Source of the DNA: JACMJP01 sp046160675
GTDB taxonomy: Bacteria > Bacteroidota > Bacteroidia > Chitinophagales > BACL12
Assembly (NCBI GenBank): GCA_046160675.1
Contig: JBJXHH010000076.1
Coordinates: forward strand, 1-56,105
Direction of reading: 5' to 3'
DNA length: 56,105 nt
Shown here: one piece after another, positions 16,964-26,518 of the stretch
Layout of the letters: the number at the start of each line of letters is the position of its first letter
Position numbering within the stretch: position 1 is the stretch's first letter
Notes under the pieces: generated by a model
The model's database searches: none
What the model was told of the DNA's origin: nothing
Seen by the model: only the letters and a program-made list of their open reading frames with translations
Program-made: the position numbers and the translations under genes

Positions 16964-18301
16964 TTATAATTCTCTCACTTTTTGTTTAAACTGGTTTCCC
17001 CTGTCTTCATAGTTTTCAAAAAGGTCAAAGGATGCGCAGGCAGGAGATAATAAAACAACATCGCCGTTTTTTCCCAGACGATATGCCATTTGCACCGCAT
17101 CTTCCATACTTTCCGTGTTAATAATCATTTCAACTTGTTTTGAAAATGCTTCATGCAGTTTTCTTGTGTCAGTACCCAGACAAACTATTGCTTTTACTTT
17201 TTGCTTTACCATTTCGTTCAGTAAAGCATAATCATTTCCTTTATCAACTCCCCCGGCAATCCAAATGATAGGTTCAGACTGGCTTTCTAAAGCATACCAT
17301 GTGCTGTTCACATTTGTGGCTTTTGAATCATTGATAAAAGAAATTCCATGCACCTTGGCTACAAATTCAAGCCTGTGTTCTAATCCTCTGAAATCCATCA
17401 TACTTTCCCGAATGGTTTCACTTTTAATCTCAAGTACATGCCCGGCAATAGCAGCAGCCATGCTGTTGTAGCGATTGTGCTTGCCTTGTAGCGCTAAATC
17501 ATTAATCGTCATTGTAGTTTTGTTTTGGTTGAACTGAATAAATATATTTTCCCCCTGCATCCAGGCGTTTCTTTTTGAATCATCAGCAAGTGTAAATGTC
17601 AATTGGGTTGCATTACAGGTATGTGATTTCATTTCTTCTGTTACAACAGGATCATCTGCGCAATAAATGAAATAATCCTCCGACGTTTGATTCATGGTGA
17701 TCCTGAATTTTGAATCGATATATTTTTCGAACTGATAGTTATAAGAATCCAAATGGTCAGGTGTGATGTTTAACAGAATGGCGATGTAAGGCTTGAAGGT
17801 AATCGCATCATCAAGCTGGAAATTGGAAACTTCAAGAACATAATAATCGTGTTTGCCATTTGCAATCAATTCTGCGAAACTTATCCCTATGTTTCCTCCA
17901 ATAGCTACATTCAGTCCTGCTTTGCTGAGTAAATGATACGTAAGAGATGTGCATGTTGATTTTCCATTGCTTCCCGTTATTGCAACAACTTTTCCTTCAC
18001 AGTATCTCCATGCAAATTCTATTTCGCCTACAACAGGAATGTTTTTCTCCCTCACTTTTTTCATCACTTCAAACTTTTCCTGTACCCCCGGGCTTTTAAT
18101 TATCTCATCTGCAGAAAAAATAACTTCGTAGTTATGATTCCCCTCCTCATAAGAAATTTCTTCAGCATCTAATTTTCTTTTGTACATCTCTTTTATCTTT
18201 CCTTTATCACTAACAAAAACATCATACCCTTTCCGCTTCGCAAGAATGGCTGCACCTGTGCCGCTTTCACCTGAACCGAGTATGACAATCTTTTTCTGCA
18301 T
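16964..18301 (-). CDS. murD: UDP-N-acetylmuramoyl-L-alanine--D-glutamate ligase
   Basis: Adds D-Glu to UDP-MurNAc-L-Ala. The N-terminal ILGSGESGTGAAILA nucleotide-binding loop, the P-loop ITGSNGKSTCTSL, NITPDHLDSY, and the C-terminal INDSKATN and LLSPACASFDLFENYEDRG blocks are diagnostic. 445 residues is standard. Start and mraY stop share one base (TAATG), implying translational coupling. A 71-base gap separates it from ftsW. Confidence 0.97.
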   Translation of the reverse strand: MQKKIVILGSGESGTGAAILAKRKGYDVFVSDKGKIKEMYKRKLDAEEISYEEGNHNYEVIFSADEIIKSPGVQEKFEVMKKVREKNIPVVGEIEFAWRYCEGKVVAITGSNGKSTCTSLTYHLLSKAGLNVAIGGNIGISFAELIANGKHDYYVLEVSNFQLDDAITFKPYIAILLNITPDHLDSYNYQFEKYIDSKFRITMNQTSEDYFIYCADDPVVTEEMKSHTCNATQLTFTLADDSKRNAWMQGENIFIQFNQNKTTMTINDLALQGKHNRYNSMAAAIAGHVLEIKSETIRESMMDFRGLEHRLEFVAKVHGISFINDSKATNVNSTWYALESQSEPIIWIAGGVDKGNDYALLNEMVKQKVKAIVCLGTDTRKLHEAFSKQVEMIINTESMEDAVQMAYRLGKNGDVVLLSPACASFDLFENYEDRGNQFKQKVREL

Positions 18302-19605
18302 TATCTGACTTTCAGGGTTACGATGGAAATAATTGCTAACAGAATTGTGATGATCCAGAACCGCACAACGATTTTCGTTTCAAACATCCCTTTCTTTTGA
18401 TAGTGATGATGCAATGGGCTCATCAAAAAAATTCTTCTTCCTTCACCGAATTTTCTTTTCGTATATTTGAAATAGGTCACCTGCATCATCACACTTAAAT
18501 TCTCCACTAAAAAAATTCCGCATAAAACCGGAATAAGCAATTCTTTTCGAATTATAATTGCAAGCGATGCGATAACACCTCCCAGTGCAAGACTGCCAGT
18601 ATCGCCCATGAAAACCTGCGCCGGGTAAGCATTATACCATAGGAAACCTACACAAGCACCAATAAATGCCGCTGAAAAAACCACCAACTCACCCGAGTAG
18701 GGTATATACATGATGTTCAAATAATCAGCAAGGATTACGTTACCCGCAACATAACAGAAAATCAAAAGTGTAAGCATGATAAAGGTGGATGTTCCCGCTG
18801 CTAACCCATCCAATCCATCTGTTAAGTTTGCTCCATTTGAAACGGCAGTAATGATGAGGATGATAATCAAAACAAATACAATCGGGAAAACAATTTTCTG
18901 AGTATCATCACTTAAAAAAGAAACCAACCATTCATAATCGAACTCATTGTTTTTAACTAAAGGAATTGTTGACTTGGTTGATCTTGTATCATGTGATAAA
19001 TAATTTGAACTATCCGCATTGAGCATTCCATTACCTTCTAACCTGATACCATTACTGGGGTAAGATTCTACCGGCCTACCGACCGGTTGACCATTCTCTA
19101 CTTCATACACATAAATTGTACTGAAGTCTCTGAGTTTAATATCATCAGAAAAAAATAAAACTAATCCTACAATTAATCCGAGAACTATTTGACCCAGCAA
19201 TTTGAACTTGGCCCGCAAGCCTTCTTTATTCTTTCTAAAAACTTTAATATAATCATCCAGGAATCCAATGCCTCCCATCCAGATGGTAACGATGAGCATG
19301 AGAATAACATAGATGTTTAAAATATCTGCAAATAAAATGGTAGGAATAATTAATGCAAGCAGAATGATAATTCCGCCCATGGTGGGTGTTCCTTTTTTGG
19401 AAAGCTGTCCTTCCAACCCAAGGTCACGAACAGACTCACCAATTTGCTTTTTCTGCAGGTATTTAATAATTCTTTTTCCATACACAATGGAAATTACAAG
19501 TGATAATAACACCGCCATTGCTGCACGGAAGGATAAAAACTCGAATAACCCCGCTCCGGGTATATCGAATTCTCTTTCCAGCCACTGAAATAAATAATAC
19601 AGCAT
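18301..19605 (-). CDS. mraY: Phospho-N-acetylmuramoyl-pentapeptide transferase
   Basis: Makes lipid I by moving phospho-MurNAc-pentapeptide to undecaprenyl phosphate. Polytopic membrane protein with GTPTMGG, the SNGANLTDGLDGLAAG catalytic loop, FMGDTGSLALGG and the late SPLHHHYQKKG. At 434 residues it is about 70 longer than E. coli MraY because of a hydrophilic insert between membrane segments near residues 160-225, an elongation usual in Bacteroidota. Its start and the murE stop share one base (TAATG). Confidence 0.97.
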   Translation of the reverse strand: MLYYLFQWLEREFDIPGAGLFEFLSFRAAMAVLLSLVISIVYGKRIIKYLQKKQIGESVRDLGLEGQLSKKGTPTMGGIIILLALIIPTILFADILNIYVILMLIVTIWMGGIGFLDDYIKVFRKNKEGLRAKFKLLGQIVLGLIVGLVLFFSDDIKLRDFSTIYVYEVENGQPVGRPVESYPSNGIRLEGNGMLNADSSNYLSHDTRSTKSTIPLVKNNEFDYEWLVSFLSDDTQKIVFPIVFVLIIILIITAVSNGANLTDGLDGLAAGTSTFIMLTLLIFCYVAGNVILADYLNIMYIPYSGELVVFSAAFIGACVGFLWYNAYPAQVFMGDTGSLALGGVIASLAIIIRKELLIPVLCGIFLVENLSVMMQVTYFKYTKRKFGEGRRIFLMSPLHHHYQKKGMFETKIVVRFWIITILLAIISIVTLKVR

Positions 19606-21071
19606 TATCTTGAAAGGGTTTTAAAGTTTTCTGTCAGAATTTGTTTGTCATCAAATGGGTATTTTACACCCTTGATTTCCTGGTATTTTTCATGTCCTTT
19701 ACCTGCAACAAGAATCACATCACTTTTTTGAGCTAACATCACAGCAGTTTTAATTGCCTCTCTCCTGTCAGTTATTGCAATCACTTTTTTCTCTAAATCA
19801 TTGTCGATTCCGTTTTGCATTTCTGCAATTATTACTTCCGGAATTTCGCTTCTCGGGTTATCTGAAGTGAGAATAGCTTTATCGCTCAATTTTGCGGCAA
19901 CCCTTGCCATTACAGGTCTTTTTGTCTTATCTCTATCACCACCGCAACCGATTACTGTAATTATTTTTTGAGATGATTTTATTGATGAACGGAGTGTTGT
20001 TAAAACTTTTTCAACTGCATCCGGTGTGTGTGCATAATCAATAACACCTGTGAGTGTATCTTGTGTTGAGTATACCACATCAAACCTTCCCTCGACAGGA
20101 GAAAGCTTACTTAATGTTGTAAGTACTTGTTGCTTATCAAAACCAAGAAGCCGTGCAGTTGCATAAACAGCCAGAATATTCCATGTATTAAACTCTCCAA
20201 CTAAAGATGTATGAAATTCTGTCCCGTCTATATGCAAAACAAGGCCTGTGATATTATTTTCATTTATACGGCAGGTAAAATCTCCATTACCTTTTACGGA
20301 ATAGGTATGTTTAGAAGCCTTGCAATTCTGTAACATCACATTTCCCCTTTTGTCATCTGTGTTTATTAATGCAAATGCTTCAGAGCCGAGGCCATCAAAA
20401 AAAGATTTCTTTGCAGCTATGTATTCATCAAATGTTTTATGATAATCGAGATGGTCATGAGAAATATTTGTAAATACAGCTCCGCTAAAATGTAATCCTG
20501 CAATTCTTCTTTGATGAGCCGCATGGCTGCTCACCTCCATAAAAACATAATCACAACCTGCAGAAACCATCTCAGCTAGAAGTTTATTAAGCTGAACTGG
20601 ATCAGGGGTGGTGTGTGTGGCTGAAACCGAGGTTTTGTGAATTTGATTTACAACTGTTGAGAGTAACCCGGTACGGAACCCTAGTTTTTCAAAAAGCTCG
20701 TACAATAAAGTAGCAGTTGTTGTTTTTCCATTCGTGCCTGTGACACCAATCAATTTTAACTGATGAGAAGGTTGGGAAAAAAAATTATGTGCGGCAATAC
20801 CCAATGAAGCCGAAGAGTCTTTTACGGAAATAATAACCGTGTTTTTTCTATCGCCCGAAAATTCTTTTTCGCAAAAAATTGCAGCCGCATTATTCTGAAT
20901 TGCTGTTTCAATGAAATCATGTCCATCTGCATTTGTTCCTTTTACAGCAACAAATAGAGAACCATCTTCCACATTTCGTGAATCTGCAGTAATTGAATGA
21001 ATAGAAATATTCCTGTCTCCGCTTACTGCCGTAAACTGAATGCCCGATAATATGTCGTTTAATTTTTTCAA
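19605..21071 (-). CDS. murE: UDP-MurNAc-L-Ala-D-Glu--meso-diaminopimelate ligase
   Basis: Adds the third stem residue. ATP site GVTGTNGKTTTATLL and the C-terminal motif DNPRSE are clear; DNPR is the known selectivity motif for meso-diaminopimelate, so the stem should carry mDAP rather than Lys. TTPDP and NISHDHLDYH are further family blocks. 488 residues is standard. It overlaps the ftsI stop by 4 bases. murF, which normally follows in Proteobacteria, is absent here, so the D-Ala-D-Ala ligation gene must lie elsewhere. Confidence 0.97.
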   Translation of the reverse strand: MKKLNDILSGIQFTAVSGDRNISIHSITADSRNVEDGSLFVAVKGTNADGHDFIETAIQNNAAAIFCEKEFSGDRKNTVIISVKDSSASLGIAAHNFFSQPSHQLKLIGVTGTNGKTTTATLLYELFEKLGFRTGLLSTVVNQIHKTSVSATHTTPDPVQLNKLLAEMVSAGCDYVFMEVSSHAAHQRRIAGLHFSGAVFTNISHDHLDYHKTFDEYIAAKKSFFDGLGSEAFALINTDDKRGNVMLQNCKASKHTYSVKGNGDFTCRINENNITGLVLHIDGTEFHTSLVGEFNTWNILAVYATARLLGFDKQQVLTTLSKLSPVEGRFDVVYSTQDTLTGVIDYAHTPDAVEKVLTTLRSSIKSSQKIITVIGCGGDRDKTKRPVMARVAAKLSDKAILTSDNPRSEIPEVIIAEMQNGIDNDLEKKVIAITDRREAIKTAVMLAQKSDVILVAGKGHEKYQEIKGVKYPFDDKQILTENFKTLSR

Positions 21072-23158
21072 TTCAAAACAATAGTTACATAATTCCCATG
21101 CTGAATTGGTTGGCCGGCTTCAATACTTTGTGAAAAAACTTTTCCTTTTCCAACAGCATTCACTGTCAACCCTTTATTCTCAAGAATAAAGAGGGCATCT
21201 CTTATTCCCATTCCTTTTACTGAAGGCATTATGTTTTCATCTACTGAAATAGTTTGTGTTTCAATTCCAGCAGATTCTGTGTTAAGGGCAACCCATTCGG
21301 CGCTGTTTTCAAAATCAGCATTTATTTTCAACCAGGTCAATATCTTTTGCAGATCATATTTGTATCCCTTTACATTTACCAGCACTCTCTGTTTTGTACT
21401 ATCAGATTGATTAATGGGTTCATTAATACCCAGGTGATGTGAGTACAACTTATCGGCGATCTCCCTAAATACGGGAGCTGAAACAGCACCGCCATAAATA
21501 GCGCCATTGCTTGGAGAATTAATACTTACAATGATGGAATACTTTGGATTTTCTGCAGGAAAATATCCTGCAAAGCTTGCAAGGTATTTATGTACATACG
21601 CCCCATTTTCAATTAATTTTGCCGTTCCTGTTTTTCCAGCAAAATCATAAAAATCATTTTTTAAATACTTTGCAGTACCGCTGTCAACTACTGCCTCCAG
21701 GCATTCCTTCAATTGACGGATTGTGTTTTCGCTGCATAATTTTTCATTTAATATAACAGGCTCAAACTCCTGAAGCGTTTCGTCATACTTTTTTGTCGAC
21801 TCCACTAAATAAGGTTTCATCATTTTTCCATCGTTTGCAATTGCATTATAATAAGTGAGCAACTGCAAAGGAGTAAGTTGCAATTCATATCCAACACTTA
21901 CCCATGGTAGTGTTGTAGCATACCAGTTGTCGGCTTCGGAATCAGTTTTAATAATAGGCTTCCCTTCACCTGCCACTTCTACGCCGGTTTTATTTACAAG
22001 TCCTGCGTCAATAAAATGCTGAGTAAATTCTTTTTTGTCGTTTTTGTAATGCTCATACACTAACCGGGAGATGCCAACATTGCTTGAAAGCGCAAATGCT
22101 GTTTTCACACTCACATTATGCCGGTGATGTGGCTCACTGTCATACATCGTTCCTCCTTTATATTGTAGTGTGCCGCCGTTTAAATTTACTGTATCGTTCA
22201 GGTCAACTTTTCCGTCATCAAACAAACACATTAAAGAAAATAATTTGAAAGTAGAACCGGGTTCAACAGCTTGTGAAACTGCATAATTCAAAACTTCTTT
22301 GTATTGCGCTTCTCCTGTTTTTGTAAGGTTTGCTATAGCCTTTATCTTTCCTGTTTTCACTTCCATAACAATAGCTGTACCCCAGGCTGCATTATTTTTT
22401 ACAAGACTCCTTCGCAAAGCAGTTTCTGTAATGTCTTGCATGTTTACGTCCAGAGTTGTGGTCACATCCATTCCATCTACTGGTTCCATCGCTGCATCAT
22501 CACTCATTGGCAACCAAGTGCCGCCTGTAACTTTTTGCATCAGTTGTTTGCCAGGTATGCCGGAAAGTTGTTTATCATAAGCGCCCTCCAGTCCTACTTT
22601 TGCTCCTTCCTTATTTGTGTATCCAATTGTTCTGTTTGCTAAACTTCCGTAGGGATAAACCCTCCTGTCAAACGATTCTACAATCAACCCGCCGCCATAT
22701 TTTCCTTTCCTGAATAGAGGCAATTTTTTTGTTTGTTCCATTTGGGGAACAGTTGCTTTTTTGTACAAGGTCACATATCGCTTTCCGTTCTTTCTTGCGG
22801 ATGTGATTATTTTCTTGTATTCAGATTTTGATCTATCGCCGTAAATTTTTGATAATCCCAAGGAAAGTGAATCGATATTCTTAGAAAAATCCTTTTCGGA
22901 AGGGGAAACAGGATCCATGATAATGTTATAGTAAGGAAACGAAGCAGCCAACAAGTCACCACCATCAGCATAAATATTTCCACGGTTAGCATTTAGTATT
23001 TCATATTTCACATGTACACTATCGGCCTGTGCTCGATATTCTTCACCATCAATGAACTGAATTTTACCTATCTGCAGGATGATTGCAAGACCTACTAATG
23101 CAATGAGAACCAATGCAAGATTCAGCCGCCATAATATGTCTTTTTTTACTCCTGTCAT
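21068..23158 (-). CDS. ftsI: Septal penicillin-binding protein, transpeptidase (FtsI/PBP3 class B) with PASTA domain
   Basis: Cross-links septal peptidoglycan. One N-terminal membrane helix (about 12-29), a class B dimerisation region, and a transpeptidase domain with the three active-site motifs STFK (in VEPGSTFKLF), SSN (ALSSNVGIS) and KTG (DFAGKTGTAK). A single PASTA domain forms the C-terminus (MPSVKGMGIRDALFILENKG to the end). At 696 residues it is longer than E. coli FtsI because of the PASTA module and an extended linker. It overlaps both neighbours by 4 bases. Confidence 0.94.
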   Translation of the reverse strand: MTGVKKDILWRLNLALVLIALVGLAIILQIGKIQFIDGEEYRAQADSVHVKYEILNANRGNIYADGGDLLAASFPYYNIIMDPVSPSEKDFSKNIDSLSLGLSKIYGDRSKSEYKKIITSARKNGKRYVTLYKKATVPQMEQTKKLPLFRKGKYGGGLIVESFDRRVYPYGSLANRTIGYTNKEGAKVGLEGAYDKQLSGIPGKQLMQKVTGGTWLPMSDDAAMEPVDGMDVTTTLDVNMQDITETALRRSLVKNNAAWGTAIVMEVKTGKIKAIANLTKTGEAQYKEVLNYAVSQAVEPGSTFKLFSLMCLFDDGKVDLNDTVNLNGGTLQYKGGTMYDSEPHHRHNVSVKTAFALSSNVGISRLVYEHYKNDKKEFTQHFIDAGLVNKTGVEVAGEGKPIIKTDSEADNWYATTLPWVSVGYELQLTPLQLLTYYNAIANDGKMMKPYLVESTKKYDETLQEFEPVILNEKLCSENTIRQLKECLEAVVDSGTAKYLKNDFYDFAGKTGTAKLIENGAYVHKYLASFAGYFPAENPKYSIIVSINSPSNGAIYGGAVSAPVFREIADKLYSHHLGINEPINQSDSTKQRVLVNVKGYKYDLQKILTWLKINADFENSAEWVALNTESAGIETQTISVDENIMPSVKGMGIRDALFILENKGLTVNAVGKGKVFSQSIEAGQPIQHGNYVTIVLN

Positions 23159-23538
23159 TTTTCAAGAATTGTATAAGGAGGGTTTGAGAGTTCATACATA
23201 TTTTGTTCCTTCACTACTTCTGCAACACTGCTCTGCCTGCTTTTTTGTGTGAGTGTATCTTTTGATGCGTTGTAATAGTATTGTGATTCGATTAACTCCT
23301 CTTGGGTGTCTCGCATCTCTTTCACCATTTTCACCCCGTGGTGAGAATTCCAGATGTAAAACATGGCTATCACTACTAAGAATAAAAAATAAGGGATATT
23401 TGAAATAAGCCAATCCTGCTTTAACCAGGTAACATTATCAAGCGATTTAATTGTAGATGATAAATTATCGCCTTTCTGTTTTTTCTGTTCTGTTGAAGAA
23501 TTGTTTTTTTCTTCTGAGTTTTTGGTTGTTTCTTTCAT
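23155..23538 (-). CDS. FtsL-like small bitopic division protein
   Basis: A 127-residue protein with a Lys/Glu/Ser-rich cytoplasmic head (about 1-45), one membrane helix (IPYFLFLVVIAMFYIW, about 48-64) and a short periplasmic part with coiled-coil character (MVKEMRDTQEELIESQYYY). Sequence is poorly conserved in this family, so the FtsL assignment comes mostly from topology, size and its place between rsmH and ftsI. It overlaps ftsI by 4 bases. Confidence 0.8.
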   Translation of the reverse strand: MKETTKNSEEKNNSSTEQKKQKGDNLSSTIKSLDNVTWLKQDWLISNIPYFLFLVVIAMFYIWNSHHGVKMVKEMRDTQEELIESQYYYNASKDTLTQKSRQSSVAEVVKEQNMYELSNPPYTILEK

Positions 23539-23553
23539 TTCACAGTATTCTTT

Positions 23554-24468
23554 CTAAATCTTTTCAGCTATGCGCATCTTTGCACTTCTGCTTCTCGGGT
23601 TGTTTTTTATTTCTGTATCATCTGGTTCAATCGGTTTTTTAGTCATGATCTGAAAATACTTTTTCTTGTTTCCTTTAAAATCCTCCTCAATAACTCCTTC
23701 CGTATTGCCTGTCTTTATAAGGTTTTTCACAATTCTATCTTCCAGGGAATGATAACTTATCACCACTAATCTTCCTCCGGGTTTCAAAACTTCTTTAGAG
23801 GCTTCAAGCATTTCTTTTAATGCGTTCATTTCATCATTTACTCCAATCCTTATTGCTTGGAAAACCTGTGCTAAATATTTATTCAACTCACCTTTCACAA
23901 CTGTTATGATTATTTCTTTCAGGTGACCAGTAGTTCGTATTTCTCCTGCCATCCTGTTTTTTACAATTGTCTCACTCAATTGCTTTGCATTTCTTATCTC
24001 ACCGTATCTGCTGAATATTTCCTGGAGTTGTTTCTCGCTGTAAGAGTTGATGATATCTTTTGCTGAAATTTTTTGCGAAGTATTCATCCGCATATCCAAC
24101 TGTGCATCAAACCTTGTGGAAAATCCTCTCTGTGCTTCATCAAACTGGTGACTTGAAACGCCGAGATCGGCAAGAATGCCGTCCACTTTTTGAATGCCGT
24201 GGAGTCGGAGAAATTTTCTGATGTAACGGAAATTCTCTCCAATCAGCTGAAACCTTGCATCATTAATTTTGTTTTCAACAGCATCTGTATCCTGGTCAAA
24301 TGCAAATAGTTTTCCCTGAGTGCTTAATCGTTTTAAAATTTCTCTGCTGTGGCCACCACCCCCAAACGTAACATCAACATAAATTCCATTTTCATTTTTT
24401 AGTAAAGCATCAATGCTCTGATGTAAAAGAACGGGTATGTGATAGGTGTTACTCATGCGGAGATCCAC
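23554..24468 (-). CDS. rsmH: 16S rRNA (cytosine1402-N4)-methyltransferase
   Basis: Methylates N4 of C1402 in the 16S decoding centre. S-adenosylmethionine site YVDVTFGGGGHSREIL, DGILADLGVSSHQFD, RGFS and the C-terminal VVISYHSLEDRIVK block define RsmH (formerly MraW). The ATG at 24468 overlaps mraZ by 20 bases; a second ATG at 24456 gives MSNTYHIPVLL, which matches usual N-termini better and cuts the overlap to 8 bases. Length of 300-304 residues is normal. Confidence 0.95.
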   Translation of the reverse strand: MDLRMSNTYHIPVLLHQSIDALLKNENGIYVDVTFGGGGHSREILKRLSTQGKLFAFDQDTDAVENKINDARFQLIGENFRYIRKFLRLHGIQKVDGILADLGVSSHQFDEAQRGFSTRFDAQLDMRMNTSQKISAKDIINSYSEKQLQEIFSRYGEIRNAKQLSETIVKNRMAGEIRTTGHLKEIIITVVKGELNKYLAQVFQAIRIGVNDEMNALKEMLEASKEVLKPGGRLVVISYHSLEDRIVKNLIKTGNTEGVIEEDFKGNKKKYFQIMTKKPIEPDDTEIKNNPRSRSAKMRIAEKI

Positions 24469-24907
24469 CCATTACTTCTTCGGCTAATCCTGCATAATCA
24501 TCCGAACTCTTGCTTTGCATATATATATTATATGTATTCTGATCCCAGATCTCCCAGCCATCCTGCATAGGCACCAATACAATGTCTTTTTTTATGCTTG
24601 CATGATCTGTTAATATTTTTGGCAGGAGAATACGATCACTTGCATCGGGTACAAGTGTGGTTACTGCTGACTTGAAAAAGCGAACGAAATCCCTGTTCTT
24701 AGTTATGAAGGTGTTCACCTTGCTCAGCTTTGCATCAATCTTTTGCCATTCATTTTCTGGGTAAAGCATCAGGCATTTTTCAAAACCCTTATTTACAACA
24801 AACCTTCCCTCAGCCTCTTCCGGCAAGCCTTTAATGAGGGCGGCAGGCAGTTTTATGCGCCCCTTCTCATCAATTGTGCATGGATAAAAGCCTATTATTC
24901 CCGACAC
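24449..24907 (-). CDS. mraZ: Transcriptional regulator MraZ
   Basis: First gene of the dcw cluster. MraZ is an AbrB-fold DNA-binding protein, with two swapped-hairpin repeats, that binds phased TGG-type boxes at its own promoter. Seen here: IDEKGRIKLPAALIKGL in the N-terminal repeat and DASDRILLPKILTDHASI in the second, each resembling the DxxGRxxLP consensus. 152 residues is typical. Four candidate boxes lie 46-80 bases upstream, so autoregulation of the whole cluster is likely. Confidence 0.94.
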   Translation of the reverse strand: MSGIIGFYPCTIDEKGRIKLPAALIKGLPEEAEGRFVVNKGFEKCLMLYPENEWQKIDAKLSKVNTFITKNRDFVRFFKSAVTTLVPDASDRILLPKILTDHASIKKDIVLVPMQDGWEIWDQNTYNIYMQSKSSDDYAGLAEEVMGGSPHE

Positions 24908-24935
24908 TGAGTTTTGGTTTTGTGGATAATGAACG

Positions 24936-24987
24936 TAAAAGTATGTTTTTTATTCCACTAAACTCCAAATTTTCCCATTTTTTACCA
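24936..24987 (-). promoter_or_regulatory. mraZ promoter region with four 10-bp-phased MraZ-type boxes
   Basis: Read on the minus strand, TGGTA, TGGGA, TGGAG and TGGAA occur with exact 10-base periodicity (forward positions 24983-24987, 24973-24977, 24963-24967, 24953-24957), each separated by 5 A/T-rich bases. This is the arrangement known for MraZ targets (TGGGN repeated with 5-base spacers). A -7-like TACTTTTA lies just downstream (24936-24943), so bound MraZ would cover the -33 region. Confidence 0.75.
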
Positions 24988-24999
24988 CCAAGTTTTTTT

Positions 25000-25040
25000 C
25001 AACAAAATTCCCACACTCTGATATAAACACGGTGTGGGAA
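25000..25040 (-). terminator. Inverted repeat, probable terminator after the Y-family polymerase gene
   Basis: Perfect 9-base arms TTCCCACAC and GTGTGGGAA (25032-25040 and 25008-25016) with a 15-base loop, followed on the minus strand by TTTTGTTG. It lies between the polymerase stop (25162) and the mraZ promoter. The T-run is short and each arm also contains a TGGGA element, so a regulatory role is an alternative. Confidence 0.45.
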
Positions 25041-25161
25041 ACATAGAAACCCGTTTGAGGAAAGGGTTCTAACAGATAAAGAGAGGATTGAATTATACAG
25101 AAATTAACATTACATGGTGGAAGAAAAGGCGGCTTTTTGAAAGTGGTAAAACATTTCTCAC

Positions 25162-26469
25162 TCAAAAAAAACTTATATCATCATGCAGATCTTTAATGGA
25201 GCCGAAGCCGATAACATCCTTTAAAACAGGTTCGTCGCTGAGTTCAGAGGCAGGAATGATCTTATCTGTGCCGAATTTATCTTTAATAGAATACACGGTT
25301 TTGCGCAGTGTATCTTCTTTCATTTTATTGCCAAACAAAGAGTATTGCACATATTTATCCTCTACAAAATCAGATACCCAGACACCGATACTGGTTATCC
25401 GTTTATTGATCACATCCTCAAAATTGTTTTCCTCAGAATGTTTTTCCATGCGCTTACGCAGTATTTGCATAATTTCTATTCCGCTTTGGATTGGTTGTGA
25501 TGTGATGATATGGTCATCATACCTTTTTATTTCTTTCGTGTACCAGCCGGTTTCTTCATAAGAACAACTGATGCCGAATTTTTTTGCAAATACACTGTTA
25601 CGCACCATTCTTCTCTCCAGAGTCATGCATAGGGAAAGAAATAATTCATTTAATACTTCAATATTTTTCCTTTGTTCTTTTGATACTTGCCGCATGTTTT
25701 GCATGTTCTTATAACCATGTACCTGCATATCCACCTCCCGAAAATTCAGGCGATAATTCCAGTGCAGGCCTACAATACTTTTGCAAACTCTTTTCAACCT
25801 TTCGGCAGAAGCATAACGCAATTCAAGTGGTGTATGAATGCCACCTCTGATAAGTCTTTTACTCATACCGTCTGCTATGCCCGGAAGGTCAGTGAGTTTG
25901 AGTTTGCTGAGATGTTCATCAATGTTGTCCGGGGTGATCAGACATATTTCATCTGTGCCCCCAATATCAGAACCGAGTTTTGCAAGAAAAGCATTGGGTG
26001 CCACACCGATGGAACATTTTAGATAGTCGCCCACTTCATTTTTTATGTCCTGCTGAATTTGTTTTGCTACTGCAACGGTGTCTTTATAAATAAGATCATA
26101 CCCGTTCAGGTTTACTATGGCCTCATCAATGCTTTTAGGAATTACATTATCTGAATATTTTTTCAACACCTCCATAATCTTTACATGAAACTCCCGGTAG
26201 CGGGTGGGGTGTGTTTCCAGCGGCACAAGTTCCGGGCAGATTTTCATTGCTTCATCTAAGCGCAGGCCCAGGCCAATTCCTTTTTTCTTTGCTTCAATGG
26301 AAGATGAGATCACACAACCGAACTGACCTGTATAAACACAAACACCAACGGGCCTGTGGCGCAACCAGTAATTTACCTGCTGCTCACAGGTAGCAAAAAA
26401 GCTGTTCATGTCTACAAACAGAACTGAGGGCTTCAGGTTTTGGTGTTGATGGTTGAAGTTTGGAAGCAT
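25162..26469 (-). CDS. Y-family translesion DNA polymerase (UmuC/DinB-like)
   Basis: A 435-residue lesion-bypass polymerase. Catalytic carboxylates are present: D20 in FVDMNSFFATCEQ and D115/E116 in SIDEAIV. The palm/fingers block SIGVAPNAFLAKLGSD, a helix-hairpin-helix (LTDLPGIADGMSKRL) and a little-finger domain follow. QYSLF near residue 377 fits a beta-clamp-binding peptide. There is no umuD beside it; the linked S24 repressor suggests damage-inducible expression. It lies 49 bases after the DUF5131 gene on the same strand, probably last in that operon. UmuC versus DinB cannot be settled by eye. Confidence 0.85.
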   Translation of the reverse strand: MLPNFNHQHQNLKPSVLFVDMNSFFATCEQQVNYWLRHRPVGVCVYTGQFGCVISSSIEAKKKGIGLGLRLDEAMKICPELVPLETHPTRYREFHVKIMEVLKKYSDNVIPKSIDEAIVNLNGYDLIYKDTVAVAKQIQQDIKNEVGDYLKCSIGVAPNAFLAKLGSDIGGTDEICLITPDNIDEHLSKLKLTDLPGIADGMSKRLIRGGIHTPLELRYASAERLKRVCKSIVGLHWNYRLNFREVDMQVHGYKNMQNMRQVSKEQRKNIEVLNELFLSLCMTLERRMVRNSVFAKKFGISCSYEETGWYTKEIKRYDDHIITSQPIQSGIEIMQILRKRMEKHSEENNFEDVINKRITSIGVWVSDFVEDKYVQYSLFGNKMKEDTLRKTVYSIKDKFGTDKIIPASELSDEPVLKDVIGFGSIKDLHDDISFF

Positions 26470-26518
26470 GGTATTTTGTTTCCCGTAGATTACGCTGATG
26501 GCGCAGATGAAAAATTAA

